The translations under genes and the position numbers were made by a program. From contig JAITGU010000013.1 in NCBI GenBank assembly GCA_031280375.1, forward strand, positions 1 through 40,330: a stretch of DNA of 40,330 nucleotides. Direction: 5' to 3'. The notes under the pieces are model-generated. The model was not told where the DNA came from. It searched no databases and saw only the letters and a program-made list of their open reading frames with translations. Positions 18,068 to 27,785 of the stretch are shown here, in pieces; position 1 is the first letter of the stretch, and every line of letters starts with the position of its first letter. The DNA is from Candidatus Methanovirga procula. GTDB lineage: Archaea > Methanobacteriota > Methanobacteria > Methanobacteriales > Methanobacteriaceae.

Positions 18068-18694
18068 ATGAAAGAATTGATGACTAATATTGAAGAAGAT
18101 ATTGAATGGAGGACATCTCAAATTGCAATTATTAAGCTTCTTCCACTTAACTCTAATTTAAACGAAAAAGATGTAGACCTTTTAATAAAAAATTCAATTC
18201 CTATTATCTATTCATTATGGGAAGGTTTTTTGAAAAATATTTATAGTTATTTACATAAATATATTGATAGGAAAATTAAAAAGGATTCTACATGCTTTAA
18301 GGAAGATATTCATGTTTCGGCTTATATACTAAATAAATCTTGCAAGTTTGAAAAAGAACGAAATAATATTGATGAAATCCTTAAACATGTTGAAAAAATT
18401 TTTAAATTAATTGATAAACCTTATCTAACTAATTCTTCAAAATATAAAGGATCTTCTTTTAATTATAATAATATTGAGAAATTACTTTCAATATTTTCCA
18501 TGCACTGTGTTGATGAAAAATATCGGGATGACTTAGATGAATTCTTGAAAATGCGTAATAGAATAGCTCATGGAGATAGAGTAAGATTTATTGAAGTAAA
18601 TATGGAGGATATATCAAAATTTTCTGAAATGATTATTAATTTGATGTATGATATTTTTTTAAATATCGAAAAAAGATTTGGTAAGTTTGAATAA
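18068..18694 (+). CDS. MAE_28990/MAE_18760-like HEPN domain protein
   Basis: Starts 1 bp after the DUF262 stop; EGFLKNIYSYLHKYI segment and HEPN active-site-like RNRIAHGD (Rx4H). Confidence 0.75.
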   Translation: MKELMTNIEEDIEWRTSQIAIIKLLPLNSNLNEKDVDLLIKNSIPIIYSLWEGFLKNIYSYLHKYIDRKIKKDSTCFKEDIHVSAYILNKSCKFEKERNNIDEILKHVEKIFKLIDKPYLTNSSKYKGSSFNYNNIEKLLSIFSMHCVDEKYRDDLDEFLKMRNRIAHGDRVRFIEVNMEDISKFSEMIINLMYDIFLNIEKRFGKFE

Positions 18695-18989
18695 AAAGTT
18701 ATAGTCATTTTGGAGAAGTTTTTAAATATTTTAAATCGAAGATTTAAAAATGTTAGAAAATCTTTGGTTCCGACATCATGAGAACTTAGGAACCAGAGAT
18801 TCCGTTATTTTCTTAATTATCAATAAATTTATCATCGATAATCTTCTTATTTTTTAGCTTTAATAAGCTTAAATTAATTATTTTAAAAAATTAAGTTAAA
18901 ATAGCTTATATTTTATATGATAAAGAGTATTTAGTTGATTATTATGAATTTAAAGAAATTTATTTTTTAAAAACATTATTAAACTTACT

Positions 18990-19036
18990 ATAAAACATAG
19001 ATTTTCATGAAAAACTCTACACTTTTTTACAGTCTC
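18990..19036. mobile_element. Solo end of family A inverted-repeat element
   Basis: aaaacatagattttcatgaaaaactctacacttttttacagtctc closely matches the right half of the 1359-1457 element. Confidence 0.5.
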
Positions 19037-19685
19037 CAAAAACTATAATTTAATGAATATAGTACTTCCCTTAACTTTTGAGACAGATATTCATGAATTC
19101 TTTTAACCAGTTTTTCGTATAAGCTAAGACTCGTTACTTTTTCGTAAAAATTTAACATGAAAATGTATATTGTACTTCATTAGTCATTAAGTTTTGGGAT
19201 ATACTAAAAAATTAAATAGTAATTTTTATATATTTCAAATAGCAAACGAAAATAAGAAATAATTTCTCATCTTAATGACTATTGCAAGTTTGATAATGTT
19301 CTTAAAAAATAAATTCCTTTAAATTAATATTAATCTATTGAACATTCTTTATTATATGGAGTATATGGTATAATTGTTTAATTTTCTAAAATAATTAATT
19401 TCTACTTATTAAAATTGAAAAATAAGAATATTACTGATAATATTTTCATTGAAAATTAAGAAACTTTTCCAAAATGACTATAAAGACTTTGGTTATATGA
19501 CAATTAATGATTAATTTTTATTGCTTTAAAAAATAAAATTCATGATTATGAATAATCTCAATAGCATATTAAACAAACAACTGAAGATTTAAATGAGTAA
19601 TTAAAAATAATATACCTGAAAATAAAATAATATTACTATTAATAAGAATGTTTAGATAATATTATAAACAATATATTGATATGGA

Positions 19686-20006
19686 GTGTTTATTATGAAC
19701 AGAAAAGAAATAGCTATTGATTTTGCAAATTCTTTAAATCTTCCTGAGATTGAAAAGATAATTTTATACGGTTCTGTGGTTCGTGATGAGGATAATAATG
19801 ATTCTGATATAGATATTCTAATCATAACTTCTGATAAAAGGAAAATTAAGCATGCAGTTTATTCTAAAGTCACAGATATACTGCTTGAAATGGAAGAATA
19901 TGTTTCAGCTAAGATTTTAACAATTAAAGATTATAATAGTATAAAAAACACTCATTTTATCTCAACAGTTGAGAGGGAGGGAATTATAATTGAAGGAAAA
20001 AGTTAA
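19686..20006 (+). CDS. MNT-type nucleotidyltransferase domain protein (HEPN/MNT antitoxin), copy 3
   Basis: GSVVRDEDNNDSDIDILI (GSX10DXD kept, RG changed to RD). Confidence 0.85.
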   Translation: MFIMNRKEIAIDFANSLNLPEIEKIILYGSVVRDEDNNDSDIDILIITSDKRKIKHAVYSKVTDILLEMEEYVSAKILTIKDYNSIKNTHFISTVEREGIIIEGKS

Positions 20007-20307
20007 TCTATTCATCAACGAATCATTAGAAGAAATTGGCAGATTGTTATTTAACGAGAAAAAATATAATAAAACAATGTGTTGTGCATATTATGCTATC
20101 TTTTATGCTGTTAAAGCATTGCTTGCTAAAAAAAATATATTTCCAAAAACATGTAATTGAATAGTACACTAATTTAGTTTAGAATATGTGAAAAAAGATA
20201 GTTTTAGTCAGGATATATTTTTGTTATTCAGTCAATTGCAAGATAGTTTTAGTCAGGATATATTTTTGTTATTCAGTCAATTGCAAGAAGATAAGGGAAT
20301 GTATTGA
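19990..20307 (+). pseudogene. HEPN (UPF0332-like) toxin pseudogene with nonsense codons and internal duplication
   Basis: LKEKVNLFINESLEEIGRLLFNEKKYNKTMCCAYYAIFYAVKALLAKKNIFPKTCN*IVH*FSLEYVKKDSFSQDIFLLFSQLQ...; stops at 20158, 20170 and 20305 in one frame. Confidence 0.85.
20196..20285. repeat. Exact 45-bp tandem duplication (15 codons) in the HEPN pseudogene
   Basis: agatagttttagtcaggatatatttttgttattcagtcaattgca at 20196-20240 and 20241-20285. Confidence 0.95.
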
Positions 20308-20363
20308 GAAGATAGAAGATACCCTGGTATCTATGACTATTTAATAAAATTAAGAGGATTTTT

Positions 20364-21872
20364 ATGTTAGATTCAGAACTTAAATCAAAGATTAATCAGT
20401 TGTGGGATAAATTTTGGAGTGGTGGAATATCCAATCCATTGATAGCTATTGAACAGATATCTTATTTAATGTTTATGAAGAGAACCTCAGATAATGATAA
20501 TATGAATAAAAATAAGGCTATGTTAATTGGAGAGGAATATACTTCAATTTTTGAGGATTGTAAAGAATGTGATTGGTCTTTTTGGAAGGATAAATCTGCG
20601 GATAATATGCTTTCTCATGTTCGAGATAAGGTTTTTCCATTTCTTAGAGATATGGGTGGTGATGGTTCTCTTTACAGTCGTTACATGAAGGATGCCGTGT
20701 TTTCTATTCCTACTGGAACTTTACTCGTTGAGGCTGTTAATATTATTGAAGATATGCACATCAAAGATCAAAATCGTGATACTCAAGGTGATCTTTATGA
20801 ATATCTTCTATCAGAACTTACCACCTCTGGAAAAAATGGTCAATTTAGAACACCAAGACACATAATTAAAATGATAGTTGAATTAACAAATCCTAAAATT
20901 GGTGAGACTATTTGTGATCCTGCTTGTGGTACAGCTGGTTTTCTTATAAATGCTTATCATCATATACTTAAATCTAACACTTCTTTGGAGTTAATCAAAA
21001 CTGATGATGAGGGTAACATGTACAACCTCAGGGGAGATAAGATAAGTAAAGATGACTTCCAATTTTTAAAAAATAATGCATTATTCGGCTATGATTTTGA
21101 TCAAACAATGGTTAGGATTTCTTTAATGAACTTAATGATGCATGGTATTAGTAATCCTCAAATTGACCAACTAAATACCTTATCCACAAGATTTACTCAA
21201 AAGGAACAGTTCGATGTTATCCTTGCAAATCCACCATTTAAGGGAAGTATCAATAAGGAAGAGTTAAATGAAGACTTTACAGTTACAACCACAAAAACAG
21301 AAATCTTATTTTTAGAGTTGATGTATAACAACTTGAATATTGGGGGAAGATGTGGAGTTGTTGTCCCTCAGAGAATTTTGTTTGGTAATTCTAAAGCTCA
21401 TAAATCCATAAAAAAAGTATTGCTTGAGGATTGCCGTATGGATGCTGTTATTTCAATGCCTTCTGGTGTTTTTAAACCTTATGCTGGAGTTGCAACCGTT
21501 GTTTTAATTTTTACAAAAGGTGAATCTACTGAAAATGTGATGTTTTATGATATGGAAGCAGATGGATTTTCTCTGGATGATAAAAGAAATTTTATTGATG
21601 GAAAGGGAGATATCCCAGATATTATTGAAAAATTTAATAGTAGATTTGAAGAAAAATTTGAAAACAGGAAAGAAAAATGTTTCATGGTTCCTTTTAATGA
21701 AATCAAAGAAAACGATTTTGGTTTAAGTATTTCCAATTATAAGGAAATTGAGCACGAAGAAATTGAATATGAAGCTCCTGATATACTTAAAGAAAAGATT
21801 GTGAATTTAGAGAATAAAATTATTGAAGGGTTAAACAATTTGGATAGTTTATTGAAAAACTGGACTATGTAA
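20364..21872 (+). CDS. hsdM: Type I restriction-modification DNA methyltransferase subunit M
   Basis: GQFRTPRHIIKMIVELTNPKIGETICDPACGTAGFLINAYHHI; ILANPPFKG (NPPF). Confidence 0.95.
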   Translation: MLDSELKSKINQLWDKFWSGGISNPLIAIEQISYLMFMKRTSDNDNMNKNKAMLIGEEYTSIFEDCKECDWSFWKDKSADNMLSHVRDKVFPFLRDMGGDGSLYSRYMKDAVFSIPTGTLLVEAVNIIEDMHIKDQNRDTQGDLYEYLLSELTTSGKNGQFRTPRHIIKMIVELTNPKIGETICDPACGTAGFLINAYHHILKSNTSLELIKTDDEGNMYNLRGDKISKDDFQFLKNNALFGYDFDQTMVRISLMNLMMHGISNPQIDQLNTLSTRFTQKEQFDVILANPPFKGSINKEELNEDFTVTTTKTEILFLELMYNNLNIGGRCGVVVPQRILFGNSKAHKSIKKVLLEDCRMDAVISMPSGVFKPYAGVATVVLIFTKGESTENVMFYDMEADGFSLDDKRNFIDGKGDIPDIIEKFNSRFEEKFENRKEKCFMVPFNEIKENDFGLSISNYKEIEHEEIEYEAPDILKEKIVNLENKIIEGLNNLDSLLKNWTM

Positions 21873-21959
21873 AAAATTCAATGGGTGTAATATTTTTCCC
21901 ATGACTTTGGTCCTATTTAACTCTCAAAGTCTAAATAAATTTCAATACTTTCAATAGTC

Positions 21960-23115
21960 TTAAATAACTTCTTCAAAATGGTGATGCAAGGTCACACAAA
22001 AATAATTTTCTAATTTATTGTTTGTAGTTGGTAGGAAATCAAATTGCAGATGGGCTTGTAAACTTTTGAAAGCATAGGTTTAATCTTGCCCCACAAGATC
22101 AACAAATTCCTTTGGTATTTTATCCAAAATATTCATCAAATTCTTAAAATTCCTTGTTTGCTTTTTTTATAAGACTTAAAGCTGAATATTTCAAATATTA
22201 TTTCAGCCGTATCATAAGTATTCGGTTTTCTGGTAGTTCTAAACTTTTTATTGCTTTTTATCGTTTTACAATCTTTATGAACATTTTTTTTTTTATAATA
22301 TGGAAGATGCATAATATTATGTATAAACTCCATAAATCATCAGCATATATATTTTATACTATAATGTTTCCCATCATTAGCTAATGAAATTCTCTTTTGT
22401 TGAATGTGTGGATACTCTTAATAAAATCCATTATTTTTTATCTTCAATTTACCATAATATATTCCTAAATTCATTATAAACAGTTTGTCCTGAAAGCAAC
22501 TCCATGAAGACACCATTACTAATCCATCAATATTAGTTAAATATACATGTTCAAAGAATATTAACAGTTATCCCCTTATCTTCTTAACATCGTGTGTATA
22601 GTTACAATACTTATTTACGAAGTCTGTTAGTGGTGTTCTGTATAAAACCTCAACATTTACAACGATATATGGTTACTTTAACTGGATAGTTCTTATTAAT
22701 GAGTCTGTAACCTTTATCATCATTTAGCAGTAAATATGCGAACCACATTTTGGACATACTGGATCAAAATCAGTGTAGATTACCAAAAATCGAAGATTTT
22801 TGTAATTATGAAAATCGAAGATTTTCAGTAATTAACTCTAATTCTATATTAGCTAACTGTTCAAAGTGTTTATGGACTGATAAGTCAAAGTTACTCTCTA
22901 AATACAATTTATCGTCTTCTAAGACAAATCACCAGTACAGTTAAAGTTATATATTTAAGAGACAATATTAATATTTGGAGATTAAATTTCTTGTATAATC
23001 ATAATATTAATTGATATCATTTCTCCTATTTAAATATATATGTTCATATAACACTTTTGGATCTATTTTTGCATCGGCATTAACATGCCACCCATTGAAT
23101 TTTTTACAAGATCCA
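21960..23115 (-). pseudogene. Degenerate transposase with zinc-ribbon-like start
   Basis: Broken minus-strand frames: KNGSCKKFNGWHVNADAKIDPKVLYEHIYLNRRNDIN, DPVCPKCGSHIYC, YRLINKNYPVKVTIYRCKC, LTNIDGLVMVSSWSCFQDKLFIMNLGIYYGKLK; frames shift repeatedly. Confidence 0.45.
22779..22834. repeat. Modular hairpin repeat R3 inside the transposase remnant
   Basis: ttaccaaaaatcgaagatttttgtaattatgaaaatcgaagattttcagtaatt. Confidence 0.8.
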
Positions 23116-23193
23116 TTTTTATTATTAATATATTATGCTACTGATAATGGATAGCACCATGATTTTAAACCGTGCAATGTAAGAAATTGAAAA

Positions 23194-24585
23194 TTGATTT
23201 TTATGAAAATTGTTGATATTAGAGTTGAAGTTATCTTTTTGGTTTTTGCCCTTTTTTTCGGGTCTGTTTTCGCTGTAATTAATCCTCCTTTCATGGCTGC
23301 TGATGAAAGTCGTCACTTTTATAAGGCTTATGATATAAGTCAGGGACATATTATTCCTAAAAGTAGTAATGTTAGTATTCCTAAGAGTTTTGGTCGTCTT
23401 ATGCAGTTTGATCCACATAATACATCTACTTGGAAGCCTCCAATACTTAAAGATTTTAATAATGAATATTATAATTCTGCTTTTAATGATTCGTTAAATA
23501 TTAACGATACAATAGAAGCAATAGCAGTTCCTGTTTCTTACACTCCTCTACCTTATTTTAGCACGGCTCTTGTTATTAAGGTTGGTGAAGTGTTTAATGC
23601 TGCACCTTTGATTTTGATGTATTTAAGTCGTCTGCTTAACTTATTAATTTATTGCATTATTGTTTATTATGGACTCAAAATTGTCCCTATTCAAAAGAAC
23701 ATGTTTTTATTGATAGCTTTAATGCCAATGTCTCTTTATCAAGCTGTTTCAATTTCACAAGATAGTTTAAATCTTGCATTAGCTATTTTTACAATATGTT
23801 ATCTTTTAAACTTAGTATTTAAAAAATCGGTGGTTTCAAATAAAGATATTTTAATAGTTTCCTTATGTCTATTGGGTCTAACTCTATCTAAACAAGTATA
23901 TGCTTTGTTAGGTTTACTGTTTTTCATTATTCCAAAAGAAAAATTTATTAATATTAAACGAAGAATAAAATCTTTTATTTATATTTTGTTGCCTTCAGGT
24001 GTAACATTATTTGCATACAAAACATTTGTAAGTTTGGTTTCAAGTAGTAATGTTATTCCAGCTCTTCAATCTCGTGGTACTACAATACCTTTTTTATTCA
24101 GATTAGTGAACTCACTTATTTACTATTATAATCTTTATATTTCGACTTTTGTTGGTTGTTTTGGTTGGGTGACAAATCCATTACCTTTATATTTAGTTTA
24201 TATATATCTTGTGGTTTTGATCGTTGTTTCAGTTTTTGATATAAATATTTTTAAATTAGAAATAAAACAAAAATTAGTGTCTATTTTCATATTTGTAACA
24301 GGTTCAATAACTATTTTTTATTATGCTGCAACTTCTTTCTCTGACTCTGTAGTTTACACGATATTTGGAGTACAGGGAAAATATTTTATTCCATTTGCAC
24401 CATTATTTTTCCAAACCTTAGGCAGTGAAAAAATAGCTAAGTATTTTGATAATTATCGTCTGAAAAATTATTTAAATGTTTTTGTCATTATTTTCATCAG
24501 AATAATGTTGATTATATCCACATATTATCTATGGAATATAAGTGCATCAACATGGTGGAACTTTTATATCCCAGATTTTATATAA
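23194..24585 (+). CDS. DUF2142-family multi-pass membrane protein
   Basis: N-terminal FALFFGSVFAVINPPFMAADESRHFYKAYDISQGH typical of DUF2142; many hydrophobic segments. Confidence 0.85.
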   Translation: MIFMKIVDIRVEVIFLVFALFFGSVFAVINPPFMAADESRHFYKAYDISQGHIIPKSSNVSIPKSFGRLMQFDPHNTSTWKPPILKDFNNEYYNSAFNDSLNINDTIEAIAVPVSYTPLPYFSTALVIKVGEVFNAAPLILMYLSRLLNLLIYCIIVYYGLKIVPIQKNMFLLIALMPMSLYQAVSISQDSLNLALAIFTICYLLNLVFKKSVVSNKDILIVSLCLLGLTLSKQVYALLGLLFFIIPKEKFINIKRRIKSFIYILLPSGVTLFAYKTFVSLVSSSNVIPALQSRGTTIPFLFRLVNSLIYYYNLYISTFVGCFGWVTNPLPLYLVYIYLVVLIVVSVFDINIFKLEIKQKLVSIFIFVTGSITIFYYAATSFSDSVVYTIFGVQGKYFIPFAPLFFQTLGSEKIAKYFDNYRLKNYLNVFVIIFIRIMLIISTYYLWNISASTWWNFYIPDFI

Positions 24586-25093
24586 ACTAAATTTTAACAA
24601 GGATTCAATTAAAAGATTGTATTGATTCAGTGTTTTTGAAAGATAACTATGTAATAATTACAAATTAAAGTATTGTAAAAGAAAGAGTTTGGATAAGGAT
24701 CTCAATTGAAGCAATAAACTAAATTAAGATAAGTGGGGGTTATGAATCTTACTAAAATAGGAAAATAATCGTGTTCACAGTAATAACATTTGAAAACAAA
24801 GAGATTAAATGGGGGAGGCAGTATAACAATTATTTTTTTATTTTTGCCTACAAATATATTTAATAGAAATTTTTCAGCTATTAATCACTAAATTTTCATT
24901 TAATCTCTTAATAAGTAGTTATATTTATATACTATAATTTACACAGAATAATATAACCAAATATTAGTAATCATATTAAATTTGATAATGTTCTTAAGAT
25001 ATAGTACATGTTATTATAATTTAATTTTTTATATAGATTGTAATGTAGAAAACCACTATAATTTTTTTTAAAATTAAATTATTTTTTTTAGTC

Positions 25094-25549
25094 TTGTTAT
25101 ATTTTTATATGATCATTAAATGTTGTTATGTTAAATATTATGGTGTTAAAGTGAAACCAATTATTTTAGAAGCAAAGAATGAGGAAGAAATTGATGATTT
25201 ATCTAAACCTATTTTAAAAAAAGGGTTTAAAGAAATTTCTAAGGATGAAATCCATGTAATTTTAAAAAAAAGAAGTTTTGGTAGTCTAAGTGTTCATATC
25301 TGCTTTCTGCTTTTAATTCTATTTGGCAGTGTATTTTTTTTCCATAATCTTCCGTTTTTCAATTCTCTAATTCAAAAATATGGTTTAAATTTTATAGATA
25401 ATATTTTGCAATACATAATCTGTATTTCTTATGGGAGTTATATACTCTTTAATTTATTTACAAAGACTAAAGTAGTTTTAATTACAACAGAAACAGAAGA
25501 TATGGATGGAAATCCAATTGAATTTAATAATATTAATGATATAGATTAA
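25094..25549 (+). CDS. Small protein with two predicted TM segments
   Basis: Hydrophobic segments LSVHICFLLLILFGSVFFF and NILQYIICISYGSYILFNLF; its 3' half is duplicated at 27786. Confidence 0.6.
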   Translation: MLYFYMIIKCCYVKYYGVKVKPIILEAKNEEEIDDLSKPILKKGFKEISKDEIHVILKKRSFGSLSVHICFLLLILFGSVFFFHNLPFFNSLIQKYGLNFIDNILQYIICISYGSYILFNLFTKTKVVLITTETEDMDGNPIEFNNINDID

Positions 25550-25670
25550 TCTAATTCAGTAACATTGATAATTTTAGTATTTAATTATTCTTCTTTTAAT
25601 GTCCAATAACATCTTTTTGGAGATATTATTGCTTCATCCTTAATTATTATCCTTTTAATGCCCCAATAAC
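25362..25670. repeat. Segmental duplication copy 1 (partner 27786 to about 28095)
   Basis: attctctaattcaaaaatatggtttaaatttt[at/gt]agataatattttgcaatacataatctgtatttcttatgggagtta... shared for about 300 bp at an offset of about 2424 bp. Confidence 0.9.
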
Positions 25671-25730
25671 GAGACTGTCAAAAACTTGGGGTTTTTGAAA
25701 ATTATGAAATTTTTCAAAAAAAAAACATAG
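25671..25730. mobile_element. Family A inverted-repeat element end
   Basis: gagactgtcaaaaacttggggtttttgaaaattatgaaatttttc; begins where duplication copy 1 stops. Confidence 0.5.
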
Positions 25731-26156
25731 TCTTTTAAAATAATGAATTATAATGGGGTAAATTATGAATAAAGCTCAAATAATCATTTTCATAAATGTT
25801 ATAAATTTTTAGATTAAATAAATTAACACTTATTATGGTAATTTTTGAAAATTTTATAAAATTATAAAACTTTAGTAATTAATGTACATTATTTAAATTT
25901 AATTTAAAGATATTTTATAAGATATAATTAAATTAATAATTTATAAACATAACCATAATTACTATAATAATATTTTTAAAATATCAAAACCTTGATTTTC
26001 ACCAGTAAATACATTAAAAATTCTAAAATTCATGATAAAAATGGTTTTTCAACAATGTTATGGAGAGGAATCAAAAATTCTATTTAGTTTCATTATAGAT
26101 AATAGCTTAACTTTTATACATAATGCCCATATCATTTCATTTTTTATGAATTAAAT

Positions 26157-26549
26157 TTAATGAACTCTTTTTATTCCTTTTTGATTATTAAAATGTTTAT
26201 CAAATGAAACTATCTCACTAATATTCAATTCTCCCATTAAAACTATGTATATGTGGTCAAAAAAAGGAAATCTTTTTTTGGAATTTAAAACATTATTTAA
26301 TGCTTTATCATAGAAATAATGGTCTTCTATAACTGTGTAATTACTAAATAATTCTTCATAAATTTTTTTGATAAAATTTCTATCTAATTTCAGTTTTTGT
26401 TCTAAAATATTAATTGTCTCTCCAATTACTAATCTGGAAATTATTTGCTCTCTATCTTCTATTATCTCAGCTATTTCCAAACTTCTTTTATGATGTTTTT
26501 CTTTTTCAACATAATAAGAAACAATATAATTTGTATCAAGAAATATCAT
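26157..26549 (-). CDS. PIN-domain (VapC-like) toxin
   Basis: MIFLDTNYIVSYYVEKEKHHKRS...VIGETINILEQKL...FPFFDHIYIVLMGELNISEIVSFDKHF: PIN acidic residues. Confidence 0.88.
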   Translation of the reverse strand: MIFLDTNYIVSYYVEKEKHHKRSLEIAEIIEDREQIISRLVIGETINILEQKLKLDRNFIKKIYEELFSNYTVIEDHYFYDKALNNVLNSKKRFPFFDHIYIVLMGELNISEIVSFDKHFNNQKGIKRVH

Positions 26550-26843
26550 TTATTCTCCTCTTCTTGAATCATTAATTAATTCAACTGCATCAAAAGTATT
26601 TTTGACTTTAATAAAACCAGCTAATTCTTTTTTTCGTGATTTGTCTGGGTTAAAGGTTTTTTTATTAGCGATTAAATAGTCAGGAATTTTATTTTTTTTT
26701 TCTTCTTCTTCTAAACCTTTTTTTAAATACTCATTAATGATTTCAGTTTGTGTGGACTTTTTATTTATAGCAATTACTTTAATGCTTTTAATAATATCTT
26801 TATCAATATTTAAAGTAGTTCTTAATCTATTTTTAGTTTCCAT
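26550..26843 (-). CDS. Ribbon-helix-helix antitoxin (VapB-like)
   Basis: RLRTTLNIDKDIIKSIKVIAINKKSTQTEIINEYLKKGLEE RHH; directly abuts the PIN gene. Confidence 0.8.
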   Translation of the reverse strand: METKNRLRTTLNIDKDIIKSIKVIAINKKSTQTEIINEYLKKGLEEEEKKNKIPDYLIANKKTFNPDKSRKKELAGFIKVKNTFDAVELINDSRRGE

Positions 26844-27041
26844 AATAAAACCTCAAAATATATGACTATATGCAAATTTAATTTATGCATATAATTATGT
26901 ATTATTGTATATAAATACTTATAGGATAATGTGTTTCAAAGAGAAAAATCATATTAAAAAAATTAAATAGTTATAAATTAATCTATTCCATTTGTCTTTA
27001 AAGTTTCCTTCAAACTTTTTAAAAAACGAAAACTTCGTTTT

Positions 27042-27246
27042 CTAAGTTTCTTGCTCTACTCGAAACAACAGGAATTTCATTCCATAAGTTTCTCGCTCCG
27101 CTCAAAACAAACGGAGAATAGCGGAAAATTTGTGTTCTAAGTTTCTCACGACCTTCAAAACAGCAGGAATTTCATTCCCTAAGTTCCTCACTTTGTTCGG
27201 AACCAAAGATTTTCCTAAGTTCATATTACTATGTCAGAACTTAGGT
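27042..27246. repeat. Intergenic array of about 43-50 bp imperfect repeats with small palindromes
   Basis: (C/A)TAAGTTTCTCGCTCCGCTCAAAACAA-type units at about 27042, 27084, 27137, 27180 and 27215, alternating with ggaatttcattcc-type palindromes. Confidence 0.75.
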
Positions 27247-27608
27247 TAAATATATTAACTAATACTTGAAAGATTTTTATTTTCTGTGGCTTTGTGCAAG
27301 TCTAATTGTTTTTTCAGTTTTCATATGAAATTAAATTAAAGTATTACATTTTTTTTTTTTTATATGATTTTAATGTTTTGAAATAGTAAATAGCTGTTTA
27401 AAACACCATGTTTTTTCCATCGGCTTTTTATAATGATATTTTAAATCTTTAAATAGGAATAAGTTAAAAACATAAAAGAGTAAAGTATTTATATGAGTTA
27501 TGCAGAACCATATAAAAAGGTCATGATTTTTAGGTTTGCACAAAACTTCAAAAAAAGAAGCATTTTAAAATGCTTTCCAGACCAATTCAAGCAAAGGAGG
27601 TGAACAAT

Positions 27609-27710
27609 ATGAACCCAATAATGACTAAAGCAACATGGTGTGACCCACCTTCAAATCCAGAAGCTGTACCTTTTTTCGGAGGAGGTTTAGATTACTTATC
27701 AATAATATGA
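27609..27710 (+). CDS. 33-aa small ORF with perfect Shine-Dalgarno
   Basis: aaaggaggtgaacaatATG; MNPIMTKATWCDPPSNPEAVPFFGGGLDYLSII*. SD aggaggtga is fully complementary to the 16S rRNA 3' end. Confidence 0.6.
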   Translation: MNPIMTKATWCDPPSNPEAVPFFGGGLDYLSII

Positions 27711-27785
27711 TATCCACATTTAATTTATTGAATTTTACAAAATTTGCAATATCTTAGGTGCATGAGCCTTTTTAGAAACTTTTTT

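Noticed and set aside
21545-21736. Minus-strand ORF in hsdM
   Set aside because: Antisense shadow ORF.
22136-22944. Short ORFs 22136-22333, 22154-22384 and 22750-22944
   Set aside because: Lie in a decayed transposase and hairpin repeats; better explained by broken minus-strand frames.
27042-27246. Possible CRISPR array
   Set aside because: Repeats are imperfect, unit lengths vary and the intervening sequences are themselves repeated palindromes rather than unique spacers; no cas genes are visible.
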